DNA from: Burkholderiales bacterium | GTDB lineage: Bacteria > Pseudomonadota > Gammaproteobacteria > Burkholderiales > Burkholderiaceae_C | NCBI GenBank assembly: GCA_003963005.1 | Contig: RXJW01000036.1 | Location: forward strand, 16,809-80,808 | DNA length: 64,000 nt | Reading direction: 5' to 3' | Program-made: the position numbers and the translations under genes | Shown here: piece by piece, positions 15,614 through 24,487 of the stretch | Layout: every line of letters begins with the position of its first letter | How positions within the stretch are numbered: the stretch's first letter is position 1 | The notes under the pieces: model-generated | Databases searched by the model: none | Told to the model about the DNA's origin: nothing | What the model saw: only the letters and a program-made list of their open reading frames with translations

Positions 15614-18600
15614 ATGCTCAATGCCATCGTCGACGCTTCACTGCGTTACAAGGTTCTCGTGCTTGTCGCCTTCCTCATCGTCGTGGGGCTGGGCGTGCAG
15701 GCGTTTCGTCAGGTGCCGGTGGATGCGTTCCCGGACGTGACGCCGATCCAGGTCAACATCTACACCGAATCGCCCGGCCTCGCGGCCGAGGACGTGGAAA
15801 AGCTGCTCACCACACCTATCGAAGGCGCGATGGCGGGCTTGCCCGGCGTCGAGGAAGTGCGCTCCGTGTCGCTGTTCGGCCTGTCCTATGTCGGCATCTA
15901 CTTCAAGGACAACGTCGACATTTACTTCGCCCGACGCCTGGTCCGCGAGAAGCTGCAGGAAGCCAAGGGGCGTCTGCCGCAGGGCTACGGCGAGCCAGTG
16001 CTCGGGCCCAACAGCTCGGGCTTGGGCCAGGTGTTCTGGTACACGATCGAGTCGGCTGACAAGAAGCTGAGCAGCATGGACCTGCGCACGCTGCACGACT
16101 GGACGGTGCGACTGATCCTGCGCACGTCGCCCGGCGTCGACGACGTGATCTCGTGGGGCGGCGACCAGAAGCAGTACCAGGTGCAGATCGACCCGCGCAA
16201 GCTCATCAAGTACGGCTTGTCTTTCAAACAGGTGATGGAGCGCCTGGCGGCAAACAACAAGCAGGTGGGTGGGCAGTCGATCAACCTCGGCTCCGAGCAG
16301 TACCTGGTGCGCGGCCTCGGCCTGGTCACCAACACCACCGACATCGCCGGCATCGTGGTGGCAGAGCGCAACGGCTCGCCGATCTACGTGCGCGACGTGG
16401 CGGATGTGAAGGAGGCGGCGGCACCGCGCTTCGGCGCTGTCACCCGCGACGGCAAGGAGGCGGTGCTCGGCATCGCGCTGTCACGCGTGAACGAGAACGC
16501 GAAGAACGTCGTCGATGCGGTCAAGGCCAAGCTCGCCATCGCCCAGGCCGCGCTGCCCAAGGGCGTGTCGCTGGTGCCGATCTACGACCGCACCGAGCTG
16601 GTCGAGAAGGCGCTGAAGACGGCGGAGAGTTCGCTCGTCGAAGGCGCGGTGCTGGTCGCGATCATTCTGTTCCTGTTCCTCGGCGAGTTCCGCTCGGCCA
16701 TCGTCGTGATCGTGACCTTGCCGATGGCGATGCTGATCGCCTTCATCCTGATGCAGCAGTTCGGCGTCTCGGCCAACCTGATGTCGCTGGCCGGCCTGGC
16801 GATCGGCACCGGGATGATGGTGGACGGGGCGGTCGTGATGGTCGAGAACGCGTTCCGCCTGCTGGCGCATGCGAAGGAGTCCGGCAAGCCGATTCAGAAG
16901 ACCCACCTGATCCTCGAAGCCGCACGCGAAGTGGTGAACCCGGTCGCGTTCGCGATCCTGATCATCATCGTCGTCTTCCTGCCGTTGTTCTCGCTGACCG
17001 GGCTCGAAGGCAAGCTGTTCAAGCCTATGGCCTACACCATCACCTTCGCGATGGTGGGTTCGCTGCTGCTGTCGATGACGCTGGTGCCGGTGCTTGCGGC
17101 GCTGATCCTGAAGCCGAAGGAGGAGCGCGACACCTTCCTGGTGCGCTGGGCGAAGAAGGCCTACCTGCCGCTGCTCGACTGGGCGCTGGAGCGCAAGAAG
17201 CCCGTGATCGGATCGGCGCTCGTGCTTCTGATCGGCTCGCTGGCGTTGTTCCCCTTCCTCGGCAAGGAGTTCATGCCGCAGTTGCAGGAGGGAACGATCC
17301 AGTTTCGCGTCACGGGCATCCCGTCCACGTCGCTGGACGAATCGATCCGCGTCTCCAACTTGGTGAGTGACACGCTGCACAAGCAGTTCCCGCAGGTGCG
17401 CTCGGTGCTCGCCACCATCGGCCGTGCCGAGGGCGGTGAGACCACCGACGTGAACTACATGGAGATCAATCTCGACACGAAGCCGCAATCGGAGTGGCCC
17501 GAGAAGATCAGCTATGCGACGCTCGCGCACGAGATGCAGGAGGCGCTCGAGAAGGTGGTGCCGACCGTGGTCTTCGGTGCCACGCAGCCGATCCAGTCGC
17601 GTGTCGAGGAGTTGATCTCGGGCGTGCGGGCGACGCTGGCCTTGAAGCTCTACGGCGAGGACTTGGAGACCCTGGATCGCCTGACCGCGCAGTTGAAGGG
17701 CGTTCTCGACAAGGTGCCTGGCGCGGCCGACTTGTCGGCCGAGGCCAACAAGGGCAAGCCGCAGCTCGTCATCAAGGTCAACCGGGAAGCGGCGTCGCGC
17801 TACGGCATCAACGCCGACGAGATTCTGGAAGTCGTGCAGGCCGGCATCGGCGGCCAGGCGGTGTCGACGCTGATCGACGGCACCCGGCGTTTCGACATCG
17901 CGGTGCGGCTGGCCGACGGCTTCCGGGTCGATCCGGCATCCATCGCCGCGATCCCGATCCGCACCGGCGAAGGCGCGCTGGTGCCGTTCTCGCAGGTCGC
18001 CACCATCGAACTCGACGAAGGCTACTCCTTCGTGCGCCGTGAAGCCTTGCAGCGTTATTCCGTACTGCAGCTCGACGTGAAGGGCCGCGACGTGGACAGC
18101 TTCGTCAAGGAAGCCGACGCGAAAATCAAGGAACAGGTCAAGCTGCCGGCGGGCTATTGGGTCGAGTGGGGCGGCGCGTTCGAGAACCAGCAGCGCGCGA
18201 TGGCACGCCTGGCGGTGATCGTGCCGCTGACCATCGGCCTGATCTTCATGCTGCTGTACACCGCGTTCAACTCGGTGCGGCATGCGTCGCTGATCATCGC
18301 CAACGTGCCGTTCGCGATCATCGGAGGCATCGTCGGGCTGTTCGTCAGCGGGCAGTACCTGTCGGTACCGTCAGCCATCGGCTTCATTGCAGTCTTCGGC
18401 GTGGCGATGCTGAACGGCATCGTGATGGTGTCGTTCCTGAACGACCTGAGACGACAGGGGCGCTCCGTGCGCGACGCGGTGCGGCAGGGTGCGGCCTTGC
18501 GACTGCGGCCGGTGCTGATGACGGCCTCGGTCGCGATCCTCGGCCTGATCCCGATGCTGCTGTCCACCGGGGTCGGTGCCGAAACACAGCGGCCGTTGGC

Positions 18601-18733
18601 GACCGTCGTGGTCGGCGGCCTGTTCACCTCCACCGCGCTCACGCTGCTGCTGTTGCCGCTGATCTACGAATGGTCCGAGCTGCGCGCGGAGGCGCGGCGT
18701 GCGCGTGCCGAGGCCGCTCTCCAGGGCGCTTGA
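15614..18733 (+). CDS. czcA: Heavy-metal efflux RND transporter CzcA
   Basis: The 1039-aa RND protein has 12 membrane helices in two halves with large periplasmic loops. The heavy-metal-efflux (HME) signature in the fourth helix reads GTGMMVDGAVVMVEN, the DGAVV form linked to divalent Co/Zn/Cd pumps. It uses the proton gradient to move metal into the CzcBC assembly. The family's conserved opening (LVLVAFLIVVGLGVQAFRQ, then DAFPDVTPIQVNI) is intact. It starts 13 bases after czcB with a GAGAGAAG ribosome-binding site. Confidence 0.95.
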   Translation: MLNAIVDASLRYKVLVLVAFLIVVGLGVQAFRQVPVDAFPDVTPIQVNIYTESPGLAAEDVEKLLTTPIEGAMAGLPGVEEVRSVSLFGLSYVGIYFKDNVDIYFARRLVREKLQEAKGRLPQGYGEPVLGPNSSGLGQVFWYTIESADKKLSSMDLRTLHDWTVRLILRTSPGVDDVISWGGDQKQYQVQIDPRKLIKYGLSFKQVMERLAANNKQVGGQSINLGSEQYLVRGLGLVTNTTDIAGIVVAERNGSPIYVRDVADVKEAAAPRFGAVTRDGKEAVLGIALSRVNENAKNVVDAVKAKLAIAQAALPKGVSLVPIYDRTELVEKALKTAESSLVEGAVLVAIILFLFLGEFRSAIVVIVTLPMAMLIAFILMQQFGVSANLMSLAGLAIGTGMMVDGAVVMVENAFRLLAHAKESGKPIQKTHLILEAAREVVNPVAFAILIIIVVFLPLFSLTGLEGKLFKPMAYTITFAMVGSLLLSMTLVPVLAALILKPKEERDTFLVRWAKKAYLPLLDWALERKKPVIGSALVLLIGSLALFPFLGKEFMPQLQEGTIQFRVTGIPSTSLDESIRVSNLVSDTLHKQFPQVRSVLATIGRAEGGETTDVNYMEINLDTKPQSEWPEKISYATLAHEMQEALEKVVPTVVFGATQPIQSRVEELISGVRATLALKLYGEDLETLDRLTAQLKGVLDKVPGAADLSAEANKGKPQLVIKVNREAASRYGINADEILEVVQAGIGGQAVSTLIDGTRRFDIAVRLADGFRVDPASIAAIPIRTGEGALVPFSQVATIELDEGYSFVRREALQRYSVLQLDVKGRDVDSFVKEADAKIKEQVKLPAGYWVEWGGAFENQQRAMARLAVIVPLTIGLIFMLLYTAFNSVRHASLIIANVPFAIIGGIVGLFVSGQYLSVPSAIGFIAVFGVAMLNGIVMVSFLNDLRRQGRSVRDAVRQGAALRLRPVLMTASVAILGLIPMLLSTGVGAETQRPLATVVVGGLFTSTALTLLLLPLIYEWSELRAEARRARAEAALQGA

Positions 18734-18734
18734 C

Positions 18735-19466
18735 ATGGCACTGACCCAAATCCTCGGCCTGACCCTGATACCGGTCGGCGCCACCGTGCTCGGTGGCGCG
18801 ATTGCCATCTTCAGAGTTCCGAGCGAAAGGACCCGAAGCCTAGTGCAGCACTTCGCGGCCGGCGTGGTCATGGCCGTGGTCGCGGGGGAACTGCTGCCGG
18901 AGATGACCCGGGAACATCGCCCGCTTGGCGTGCTGATCGGGTTCGTCCTCGGCGTGGCCTTGATGCTCGGGGTCAAGGCCTTCACCGAACGCATCGAACG
19001 CAGTAGCGAGCAGGCCGGAGAGGCTGCTGGCGACAGCAAGACCGGGCTGTTGATCGCGGTGGCCATCGACGTACTTCTCGACGGGCTGCTGATCGGCGTC
19101 GGGTTCGCGGCCGGGGAACGGGTCGGCACGCTGCTGGTGGTTGCCCTCACGCTCGAACTGCTGTTTCTCGGCGTCTCGGTCGCCGCGAGCCTGACCGAAG
19201 CGAAGGTCGGCCGCACACGCACGCTGATGACCGTGGCGGCCTTGAGCGCGCTGGTCATCCTTGGGGCTCTGCTGGGCGGGTCTCTTCTCGCGGGACTTTC
19301 CGGCCTCGCGCTGGAGATCGTGCTGTCCTTCGGCGCGGCGGCACTGATGTACCTCGTCATCGAGGAACTGCTCACCGAAGCCCACGAGGTCAAGGAAACG
19401 CCGCTGATCACCGCGTCGTTCTTCGCCGGCTTCGTGGCGCTCTATCTGCTGGAGTTGATGGCATGA
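18735..19466 (+). CDS. ZIP-family divalent metal transporter
   Basis: From ATG 18735 (243 aa) the protein has about eight helices. ZIP motifs include HFAAGVVMAVVAGELLPEM in helix IV and AVAIDVLLDGLLIGVGFAAGE in helix V, where an Asp-rich version replaces the usual HN..DG pair. ZIP proteins normally import or release Zn/Fe/Mn. Here the gene is placed directly behind the czcA efflux gene with one base between them, so the two are co-transcribed. Direction of transport in this setting is uncertain. Similar ZIP genes occur in metal-resistance islands. Its product may buffer the zinc lost by efflux. Confidence 0.8.
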   Translation: MALTQILGLTLIPVGATVLGGAIAIFRVPSERTRSLVQHFAAGVVMAVVAGELLPEMTREHRPLGVLIGFVLGVALMLGVKAFTERIERSSEQAGEAAGDSKTGLLIAVAIDVLLDGLLIGVGFAAGERVGTLLVVALTLELLFLGVSVAASLTEAKVGRTRTLMTVAALSALVILGALLGGSLLAGLSGLALEIVLSFGAAALMYLVIEELLTEAHEVKETPLITASFFAGFVALYLLELMA

Positions 19467-19507
19467 GCCGCAGCCCATACGGCATCTGTTTCATTGAAAG
19501 GCATGAC

Positions 19508-19846
19508 ATGAAGGAAATCAAGGCTTACGTTCATCGCAGCCGCGTCGCCGACGTGATCGCTGCCGTCAAGGCCACGGCGGCCTGGGGCTCGGCCCTGAAG
19601 GCGCGTGGGCACAACCTGGCGGTGTACATGGTCAAGGGCTCGCTGCTGCCGCTGGCCGATGAAGACCGGCACTACTCGATCGACTTAGGCGACGAGGTCG
19701 TCAACGAGTACAAGCTCGAACTGCTTTGCGACGACGCCGAGGTGGACGAACTGGTCGATGCGATCCGAACCGCTGCCCTGACGGGGCAAGCGCACGCAGG
19801 GTGGATTACCGTGACGGAGCTGTCCCGGGCCATTTCGGTGCCATGA
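19508..19846 (+). CDS. PII-like signalling protein linked to metal efflux
   Basis: From ATG 19508 (112 aa) the protein starts MKEIKAYVHRSRVADVIAAV, the ferredoxin-like PII fold. It lacks the GlnB/GlnK T-loop uridylylation Tyr context, having a short HNLAVYMVKGSLLPL segment instead. The C-terminal part (HAGWITVTELSRAISV) is PII-like. A PII subgroup located next to czcA-type RND genes was described by Sant'Anna and colleagues (PII-NG). This gene fits that context, 41 bases after a ZIP gene. The ligand and partner are unknown. An in-frame start 45 bases upstream lacks family similarity. Confidence 0.8.
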   Translation: MKEIKAYVHRSRVADVIAAVKATAAWGSALKARGHNLAVYMVKGSLLPLADEDRHYSIDLGDEVVNEYKLELLCDDAEVDELVDAIRTAALTGQAHAGWITVTELSRAISVP

Positions 19847-19856
19847 CCACGACATC

Positions 19857-20405
19857 ATGAAGCGCAGACGAGTCGCGGCACTCATCTCGGCGGGGACGGT
19901 ATCCGTCATGTTGAGCGGCTGCATGACGCCGCCGGCGCGGCGCGTCGAAACCGACGGAACCTACTGCTATCGCATCGGCAAGAGCTACCGCCAGAAGTTG
20001 ACTTGCACCGCCGTGCCGGTGCCACCGGACGCGGTCGAAGCCAGTGCGAAGCGGTTCGAGCCGAGTCCCGGGGCAGCGATGCTGTACATCGTGCGAAGGC
20101 GCTGGGGCGACACGGCGAACCGGGTCCCCGTGTCCATTGACGATCGCCCGCTCGTCGTGACGATCCCGGACTCGCTGGTGCGTGTTCGTCTGAAGCCTGG
20201 CAACCACCAGGCCGCGCTCGATTGGGAGGGCAAGCGGCAAGTGAAGTCCTTCACCGTCGCAGCCGGCGAAGTTTTATTTGTCGAAGTCGACGGCAGCGTG
20301 TGGGCGTGGGGCGCCAACTATGGATGGGCCGAACCCGATGCGGCGGGTGCGAGGAAAAGGGCGTCGAAGTCCAAGCTCATTGCGGACTTCGATTTGGGGT
20401 CGTGA
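19857..20405 (+). CDS. Conserved lipoprotein of unknown function (paralogue of the one at 29155)
   Basis: The 182-aa product has a lipobox signal (SVMLSGC, Cys about 22). A conserved block follows: DGTYCYRIGKSYRQKLTC, then an immunoglobulin- or DUF2846-like strand pattern (LYIVRRRWGDTANRVPVSID, VRVRLKPGNHQAALDWEG), and KLIADFDLGS at the end. A second copy in this island (29155-29703) shares this order and both Cys in the YC...TC pair. It is likely anchored in a membrane facing the periplasm. It closes the czc transcription unit, 10 bases after the PII-like gene. A metal-stress envelope role is inference. Confidence 0.7.
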   Translation: MKRRRVAALISAGTVSVMLSGCMTPPARRVETDGTYCYRIGKSYRQKLTCTAVPVPPDAVEASAKRFEPSPGAAMLYIVRRRWGDTANRVPVSIDDRPLVVTIPDSLVRVRLKPGNHQAALDWEGKRQVKSFTVAAGEVLFVEVDGSVWAWGANYGWAEPDAAGARKRASKSKLIADFDLGS

Positions 20406-20453
20406 GGCACGGGGTGACCTTGCATGGCTCGCGGAGGCGGCGCCGTCATGAAC

Positions 20454-21074
20454 CTACGCTTGGGTCAGCCTGCAGTAGCAGTAGATGAACTTCTGCACGG
20501 TGCCGAAGGGCGTGTGGTGCACTTCCCGCTCCTGCTTCAGCAGAGCGAATGCCGCTCCGAACTGCGCATGCAGTTCGTCGGCCGAATAGCGCATCACCGG
20601 CAGGCCGCTGCATTGCGTCGGCCCGTCCTCGGCGAACGTGGCGACGATGACATGCCCCAGCGGCTTGACGGAGCGCAACACGTTGGCAACGTAGGCCCGT
20701 CGGTCACTTTCGCTGGTGAGGAAGTGAAAGACCGCTCGGTCGTGCCACACATCGTAGGAATGCTCGGGCAGGCGAACGTTCGTCACGTCGCCCACTCGCC
20801 AGGAGACGGCCTCGGCGCGCGTGCCAAGACGATGTTTGGCGGTTTCGAGTGCGGCTTCCGAAAGATCGAGGACTGTCAGCGCGCTGTACCCGTTTGCGAG
20901 CAGGTCGTCGATGAGCGTGGAAGCGCCACCGCCGACATCGATGATGGAGCCGGTGAGGGGCGTTCCGGTGCCGAGGATGAGAGCAAGCGACTGCTCGGCG
21001 TGCGGCTGATACCAGCTTACGGCCTCGACGGCCTTCGAGGCATAGACACGTTCCCAGTGCTCTTTGGATTGCAT
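20454..21074 (-). CDS. Class I SAM-dependent methyltransferase
   Basis: The 206-aa protein has the Rossmann SAM-binding motif IIDVGGGASTLIDDLL, the acidic strand end TVLDLSEAAL, and motif DVWHDRAVFHFL. The opening (HWERVYASKAVEAVSWYQPHAEQSL) is typical of small thiopurine/tellurite-type methyltransferases often found in heavy-metal or metalloid clusters. The substrate is not evident. It is the only minus-strand gene between the czc block and flgB, and converges on the lipoprotein gene with a gap of 48 bases. Confidence 0.85.
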   Translation of the reverse strand: MQSKEHWERVYASKAVEAVSWYQPHAEQSLALILGTGTPLTGSIIDVGGGASTLIDDLLANGYSALTVLDLSEAALETAKHRLGTRAEAVSWRVGDVTNVRLPEHSYDVWHDRAVFHFLTSESDRRAYVANVLRSVKPLGHVIVATFAEDGPTQCSGLPVMRYSADELHAQFGAAFALLKQEREVHHTPFGTVQKFIYCYCRLTQA

Positions 21075-21361
21075 GGTGGCTCCTGGGACAGCAGGATACT
21101 ACCGGGCTGGCATAGCCTCCCGGGACTGTGCCACTGCGCCCGCTACAGTGCCCTGCAGTACCCCATTCGTAGAGAAACCGGCGTCCTGCGTCATGGACTT
21201 GCAATTGGCCGTCATAGCCGTGACCGGCGCAGCGCGAATGACTCAGAACTGACGGCTGAAGGCCCGTCAATTCATACGCCGAGCCGGAACGCCGATGTAC
21301 ACAATCGCTCGACAGACTTCCCACGCGGCCACGCCCGGACAGTCGTGAAAGGAGCACAAAC

Positions 21362-21769
21362 ATGATCAATCGCCTGACCGACGGCCTGAACTTCAATGCC
21401 CAGGCCCTTACCTTGCGCGCCGAGCGCCAGCGTCTGATCGCCAGCAACATCGCAAATGCTGACACCCCGGGCTACGTGGCCCGCGACTTCAACTTTGCGC
21501 AGGCGCTGCGCGAGGCCACGGGCGCGACCCGGCTGGCCAGTGGTGGGTCGCAACCCGCCGACTACAACGCCGTGTCTACTCAGGCACTGGTCCAGCGAAA
21601 CCTTCTGTACGCAACTCCCAGCCAGACCAACCTTGATGGCAACACGGTCGACATGGACCGCGAGCGCGCCACCTTCGCCGAGAATGCCATCAAGTACGAG
21701 TCGACGCTTCGCTTTGTCAACGGCCAGGTCAAGACGATGATGGATGCGATCAAGGGCAACAGTTCTTGA
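21362..21769 (+). CDS. flgB: Flagellar basal-body rod protein FlgB (orphan)
   Basis: The 135-aa protein is full length for FlgB. It has the rod-protein signature RQRLIASNIANADTPGYVARDFNF and the C-terminal helix (ENAIKYESTLRFVNGQVKTMMDAIKG). FlgB is a proximal-rod subunit exported by the flagellar type III system and contacts FliE. A strong ribosome-binding site (AAAGGAG) precedes ATG 21362. No other rod gene follows. Its neighbours are a methyltransferase and a copper operon. It has no visible defects, so it may be functional or recently captured. An orphan fliE lies at 36756 in the same orientation. The ~290 bases upstream hold no gene. Confidence 0.9.
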   Translation: MINRLTDGLNFNAQALTLRAERQRLIASNIANADTPGYVARDFNFAQALREATGATRLASGGSQPADYNAVSTQALVQRNLLYATPSQTNLDGNTVDMDRERATFAENAIKYESTLRFVNGQVKTMMDAIKGNSS

Positions 21770-21775
21770 TCTTGA

Positions 21776-21798
21776 GCGTGCCCGCGCGCCGGGCACGC
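21776..21798 (+). terminator. GC-rich stem-loop after flgB
   Basis: A perfect 9-bp stem (GCGTGCCCG 21776-21784 with CGGGCACGC 21790-21798) and a 5-base loop lie just after the flgB stop. There is no T-run, so termination strength is uncertain. It separates flgB from the copper promoter region. Confidence 0.5.
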
Positions 21799-21813
21799 GG
21801 CGGAATCGGCAAC

Positions 21814-21829
21814 ATGACAAATCTGTCAT
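21814..21829 (+). promoter_or_regulatory. CopR-type box 1 (ATGACAAATCTGTCAT)
   Basis: A near-perfect dyad, ATGACA-N4-TGTCAT, lies 119 bases before the copper operon starting at 21948. It matches the known style of CopR/CusR boxes and three other sites in this window (28647, 38374, 44009). Confidence 0.65.
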
Positions 21830-21947
21830 CTAGGCGTCGCATCTGCGAACGGACTGAGGCCCTACATTGACGTTTCGCCGCGCCGTCGCGCGGAACTGGA
21901 TACCGTTGCTCGATTGCTTGACGGCACAGGTGCGGTAAAGTGCGGAC

Positions 21948-22379
21948 ATGGGGTTGTTTCGAACGCTATTGATGTGGTTGCTGGTCCTGGCGGTTCCCGC
22001 TCAGGGCGCATCGGCTGCGACCATGGTGTTTTGCGGCCCAGTACATCACGGCGCGGCCCAGGTGCTCCACGACGGTCCTGGTTCCGCCCCTGTGCACGAC
22101 CACCATGCGGACGGCGTGGTTGCCGATCACGAACACCCGCGGGCAGACGCCGATGCGGCGGCATCGTCCGGTGTCACGGCGTCGAGCAAGGTGGTCCACC
22201 ACATGAAGCACAAGTGCAGTGCCTGCGCATCCTGCTGTGCGGCTGCCGCCTTGCCTTCGGCATTCATCGCGTTGCCGACACCTCTGTTGGCCGATTCCTT
22301 CCTGCCGCTTGCGCCCCTCAGCGTCGCGTCCGTGCCCATCGACGGCCTCGAACGGCCACCTCGATCCTTCCTCGCCTGA
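21948..22379 (+). CDS. Small secreted His/Cys-rich protein (copper-operon leader protein)
   Basis: The 143-aa product has a signal peptide (LLMWLLVLAVPAQGASA) and a mature part with His-rich tracts (VHDHHADGVVADHEH, KVVHHMKHK). These are followed by CSACASCC and a second hydrophobic stretch. This composition is typical of DUF2946/CopL-like proteins found at the start of copper operons, likely binding copper at the membrane or in the periplasm. A CopR-type box lies upstream. The precise family cannot be fixed from sequence alone. Confidence 0.65.
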   Translation: MGLFRTLLMWLLVLAVPAQGASAATMVFCGPVHHGAAQVLHDGPGSAPVHDHHADGVVADHEHPRADADAAASSGVTASSKVVHHMKHKCSACASCCAAAALPSAFIALPTPLLADSFLPLAPLSVASVPIDGLERPPRSFLA

Positions 22380-22497
22380 AGCGTCTCTGACGCGGTTGCG
22401 CGCCCTCGGTGGCGCCGCGCCGTCGTCTTGTCGACCCGCCCTGTTCACTCGCCTTTGACCGTAAGCGGTCGGCGTCAGGGCATCAGCGAGGACTCCC

Positions 22498-23016
22498 ATG
22501 TCACCCCATCTCCGTGCCATTGCGGCAGCGCTGTGGCTTGCCGGCTTGGCCACTGGCGCGACGGCCCAGCAGACCGCCCCTTCGCCAGCCGCTAGCGCCG
22601 CTTCGTCAGCGCCGGCTGCGTCCCCGACACCCGCTCGTGGCGGCGCCTATCGCTCCGCCTTCGAAGGCTACAAGACCTTCAACGAGCAGCCCGTGCTGTC
22701 TTGGCGCGAGTCCAACAACGTCGTCGGCCGCATCGGCGGCTGGCAGGCCTATGCGCGCGAAGGGCAAGGCGGTCCGACCGCGGCCGGCGGCGACACATCT
22801 GCCACCCCGTCGGACAAGGCCGCCGCACCGGCGATGCCGGCAGGTCACAGCGGCATGAAGATGGCCGACCCGATGCCGCCCGCCACAGCCGGCTCGGCGC
22901 CCGCCAAGGCGCCAATGGCGATGCCGGCGCCTGCGCCCATGCCCAAAGCGAAACCCGCAGCGGCTCCGGCTTCGGCTTCGATGCCGGGCGGCCACACCGG
23001 ACACCAGAAACCATGA
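22498..23016 (+). CDS. Secreted Met/Ala/Pro-rich protein of the copper operon
   Basis: The 172-aa product has a signal peptide (to about TGATAQ), a conserved middle (AYRSAFEGYKTFNEQPVLSW and RIGGWQAYA), and a low-complexity tail rich in Ala, Pro, Met and His (HSGMKMADPM, PMAMPAPAPMPK, MPGGHTGH). Met/His clusters are usual for periplasmic Cu(I) binding. The stop overlaps the start of the TolC-family gene, so it is co-translated. No enzymatic motif is seen. The middle segment recurs in proteins placed before copper-linked TolC genes, to my recollection. Confidence 0.65.
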   Translation: MSPHLRAIAAALWLAGLATGATAQQTAPSPAASAASSAPAASPTPARGGAYRSAFEGYKTFNEQPVLSWRESNNVVGRIGGWQAYAREGQGGPTAAGGDTSATPSDKAAAPAMPAGHSGMKMADPMPPATAGSAPAKAPMAMPAPAPMPKAKPAAAPASASMPGGHTGHQKP

Positions 23017-24467
23017 CGAACGACATCAACAAGCCGGCTCTGTCGGCAACGGCAAGGCTCCAAGCCAGCCGGCACTTGCCTGGCAAGCGTTTGCTGATCG
23101 CAGCCGCAGCGACGCTGGCCCTTGCAGGCTGTGCGAGCACGGCGATCGACCAGAACTTCGGCAGCGCGCAGAAGATGAGCCGTGAGAGCCTCGGCGCCGA
23201 GGTCAAGTGGCTGACCACCGATGAAGCACGACGCCAGGCCCAGAGCGACGTGGACGCGATGCTGGCCAAGCCCCTGGGCGCGGACGAGGCCGTGCGCATC
23301 GCACTCGCCTACAGCCCTGCCCTGCAGGCCATGCTGTACGAGGGCGCGGCCAACTCCGCTGCAACGACCCAGTCTGCGCGGCTGCCCAATCCGGTGTTTG
23401 CCTTCGAGCGCCTGGTGCGAGGGTCCGGGGGAGCGCGTGAACTGGAACTGACCCGAACGCTGAGCTTCTCGGTGCTCGATCTGCTGCTGCTGCCGTCCCG
23501 GCTGCGCCTGGCCGACTACCAGCAGGAATCCAACCGGCTGCTGCTGGCCACGGGTGTCGTGCAGGCGGCAACTGAAACGCGTCAGGCCTGGGTGAATGCG
23601 GTCTCGGCTCAGCAGTCCTTGCAATACGTGCAACAGGTCAAGGCGACCGCCGACGCGAGTTCCGAACTCGCTCGGCGCATGCAAGCGGTGGGCAACTACA
23701 GCAAGCTCCAGCGTGCGCGCGAGCAGGCCTTCGCAGCCGACGCGGTGGCGCAGCTGGCGCGCGCCACGCAGGCGGCGCGCAGCAGCCGCGAAGCGCTCAT
23801 TCGCGCGCTCGGCCTCAACGAGCAGCAGGCCGAAGCGCTCAAGCTGCCCGAGCGGCTGCCCGACCTGCCGGCCCAGGCCAAAGACGAGGCGACCATTGCC
23901 AAGGCGGCGATGGAGCAACGCCTGGATGTGCGCATGGCGCGCGCGAACCTCGACTTCGTGGCGCGCGAGCAGGGGCTGACCCGCGTGACCAGCATCGTCA
24001 ATGGCCTGGAAGTCGGCGTCACCCGCAAGAACGAAACCGGCTTGGCGCCACAGCGGGGTTATGACCTGTCGGTGCCGCTGCCGATCTTCGACTTTGGCGA
24101 TGCCAACCGCGCCCGAGCGGAAGCCACCTACATGGCCGCTTTCCATCGCGCCGCGCAGACTGCGGTCGACGCCAGCTCGCAGGTACGGGACCACTACGGT
24201 GCCTACCGGACGGCGTACGACCTGGCCCGGCACTACCGCGACGAGATCGTGCCGCTGCGCAAGACGATCGCCGAAGAAAACATCCTTCGCTACAACGGCA
24301 TGCTGATCGGCGTGTTCGAACTGCTTGCAGATTCGCGCGAGCAGATCGGCAGTGTCGTGCAGGCCATCGAAGCGCAACGCGACTTCTGGCTCGCCGACGC
24401 AGCGCTGCAGGCCACTCTCATCGGCAAGCCGATGGCGATGGACGGCGGCTCGGCCGCCGGCCGCTGA
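23013..24467 (+). CDS. TolC-family outer-membrane lipoprotein of the copper operon
   Basis: From ATG 23013 (484 aa), overlapping the previous gene by 4 bases. It has a lipobox (ATLALAGC), the motif DEAVRIALAYSPALQAML opening the first efflux repeat, and long coiled-coil segments. A second repeat is centred on RGYDLSVPLPIFDFGDANRARAEA. It probably forms an outer-membrane channel. There is no adaptor or RND gene in this operon, so it may pair with another pump, or act alone like the CopB-type porins placed before copper oxidases. A longer upstream frame is inside the Met-rich gene and is not used. Confidence 0.88.
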   Translation: MTNDINKPALSATARLQASRHLPGKRLLIAAAATLALAGCASTAIDQNFGSAQKMSRESLGAEVKWLTTDEARRQAQSDVDAMLAKPLGADEAVRIALAYSPALQAMLYEGAANSAATTQSARLPNPVFAFERLVRGSGGARELELTRTLSFSVLDLLLLPSRLRLADYQQESNRLLLATGVVQAATETRQAWVNAVSAQQSLQYVQQVKATADASSELARRMQAVGNYSKLQRAREQAFAADAVAQLARATQAARSSREALIRALGLNEQQAEALKLPERLPDLPAQAKDEATIAKAAMEQRLDVRMARANLDFVAREQGLTRVTSIVNGLEVGVTRKNETGLAPQRGYDLSVPLPIFDFGDANRARAEATYMAAFHRAAQTAVDASSQVRDHYGAYRTAYDLARHYRDEIVPLRKTIAEENILRYNGMLIGVFELLADSREQIGSVVQAIEAQRDFWLADAALQATLIGKPMAMDGGSAAGR

Positions 24468-24487
24468 ACTCTTTGACGGAAACAACG

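Noticed and set aside
21221..21361. Possible sigma54 (GG-N10-GC) promoter before flgB
   Set aside because: Only the GG and GC are present. The TTGC part of the -12 element is missing, and nothing similar precedes fliE.
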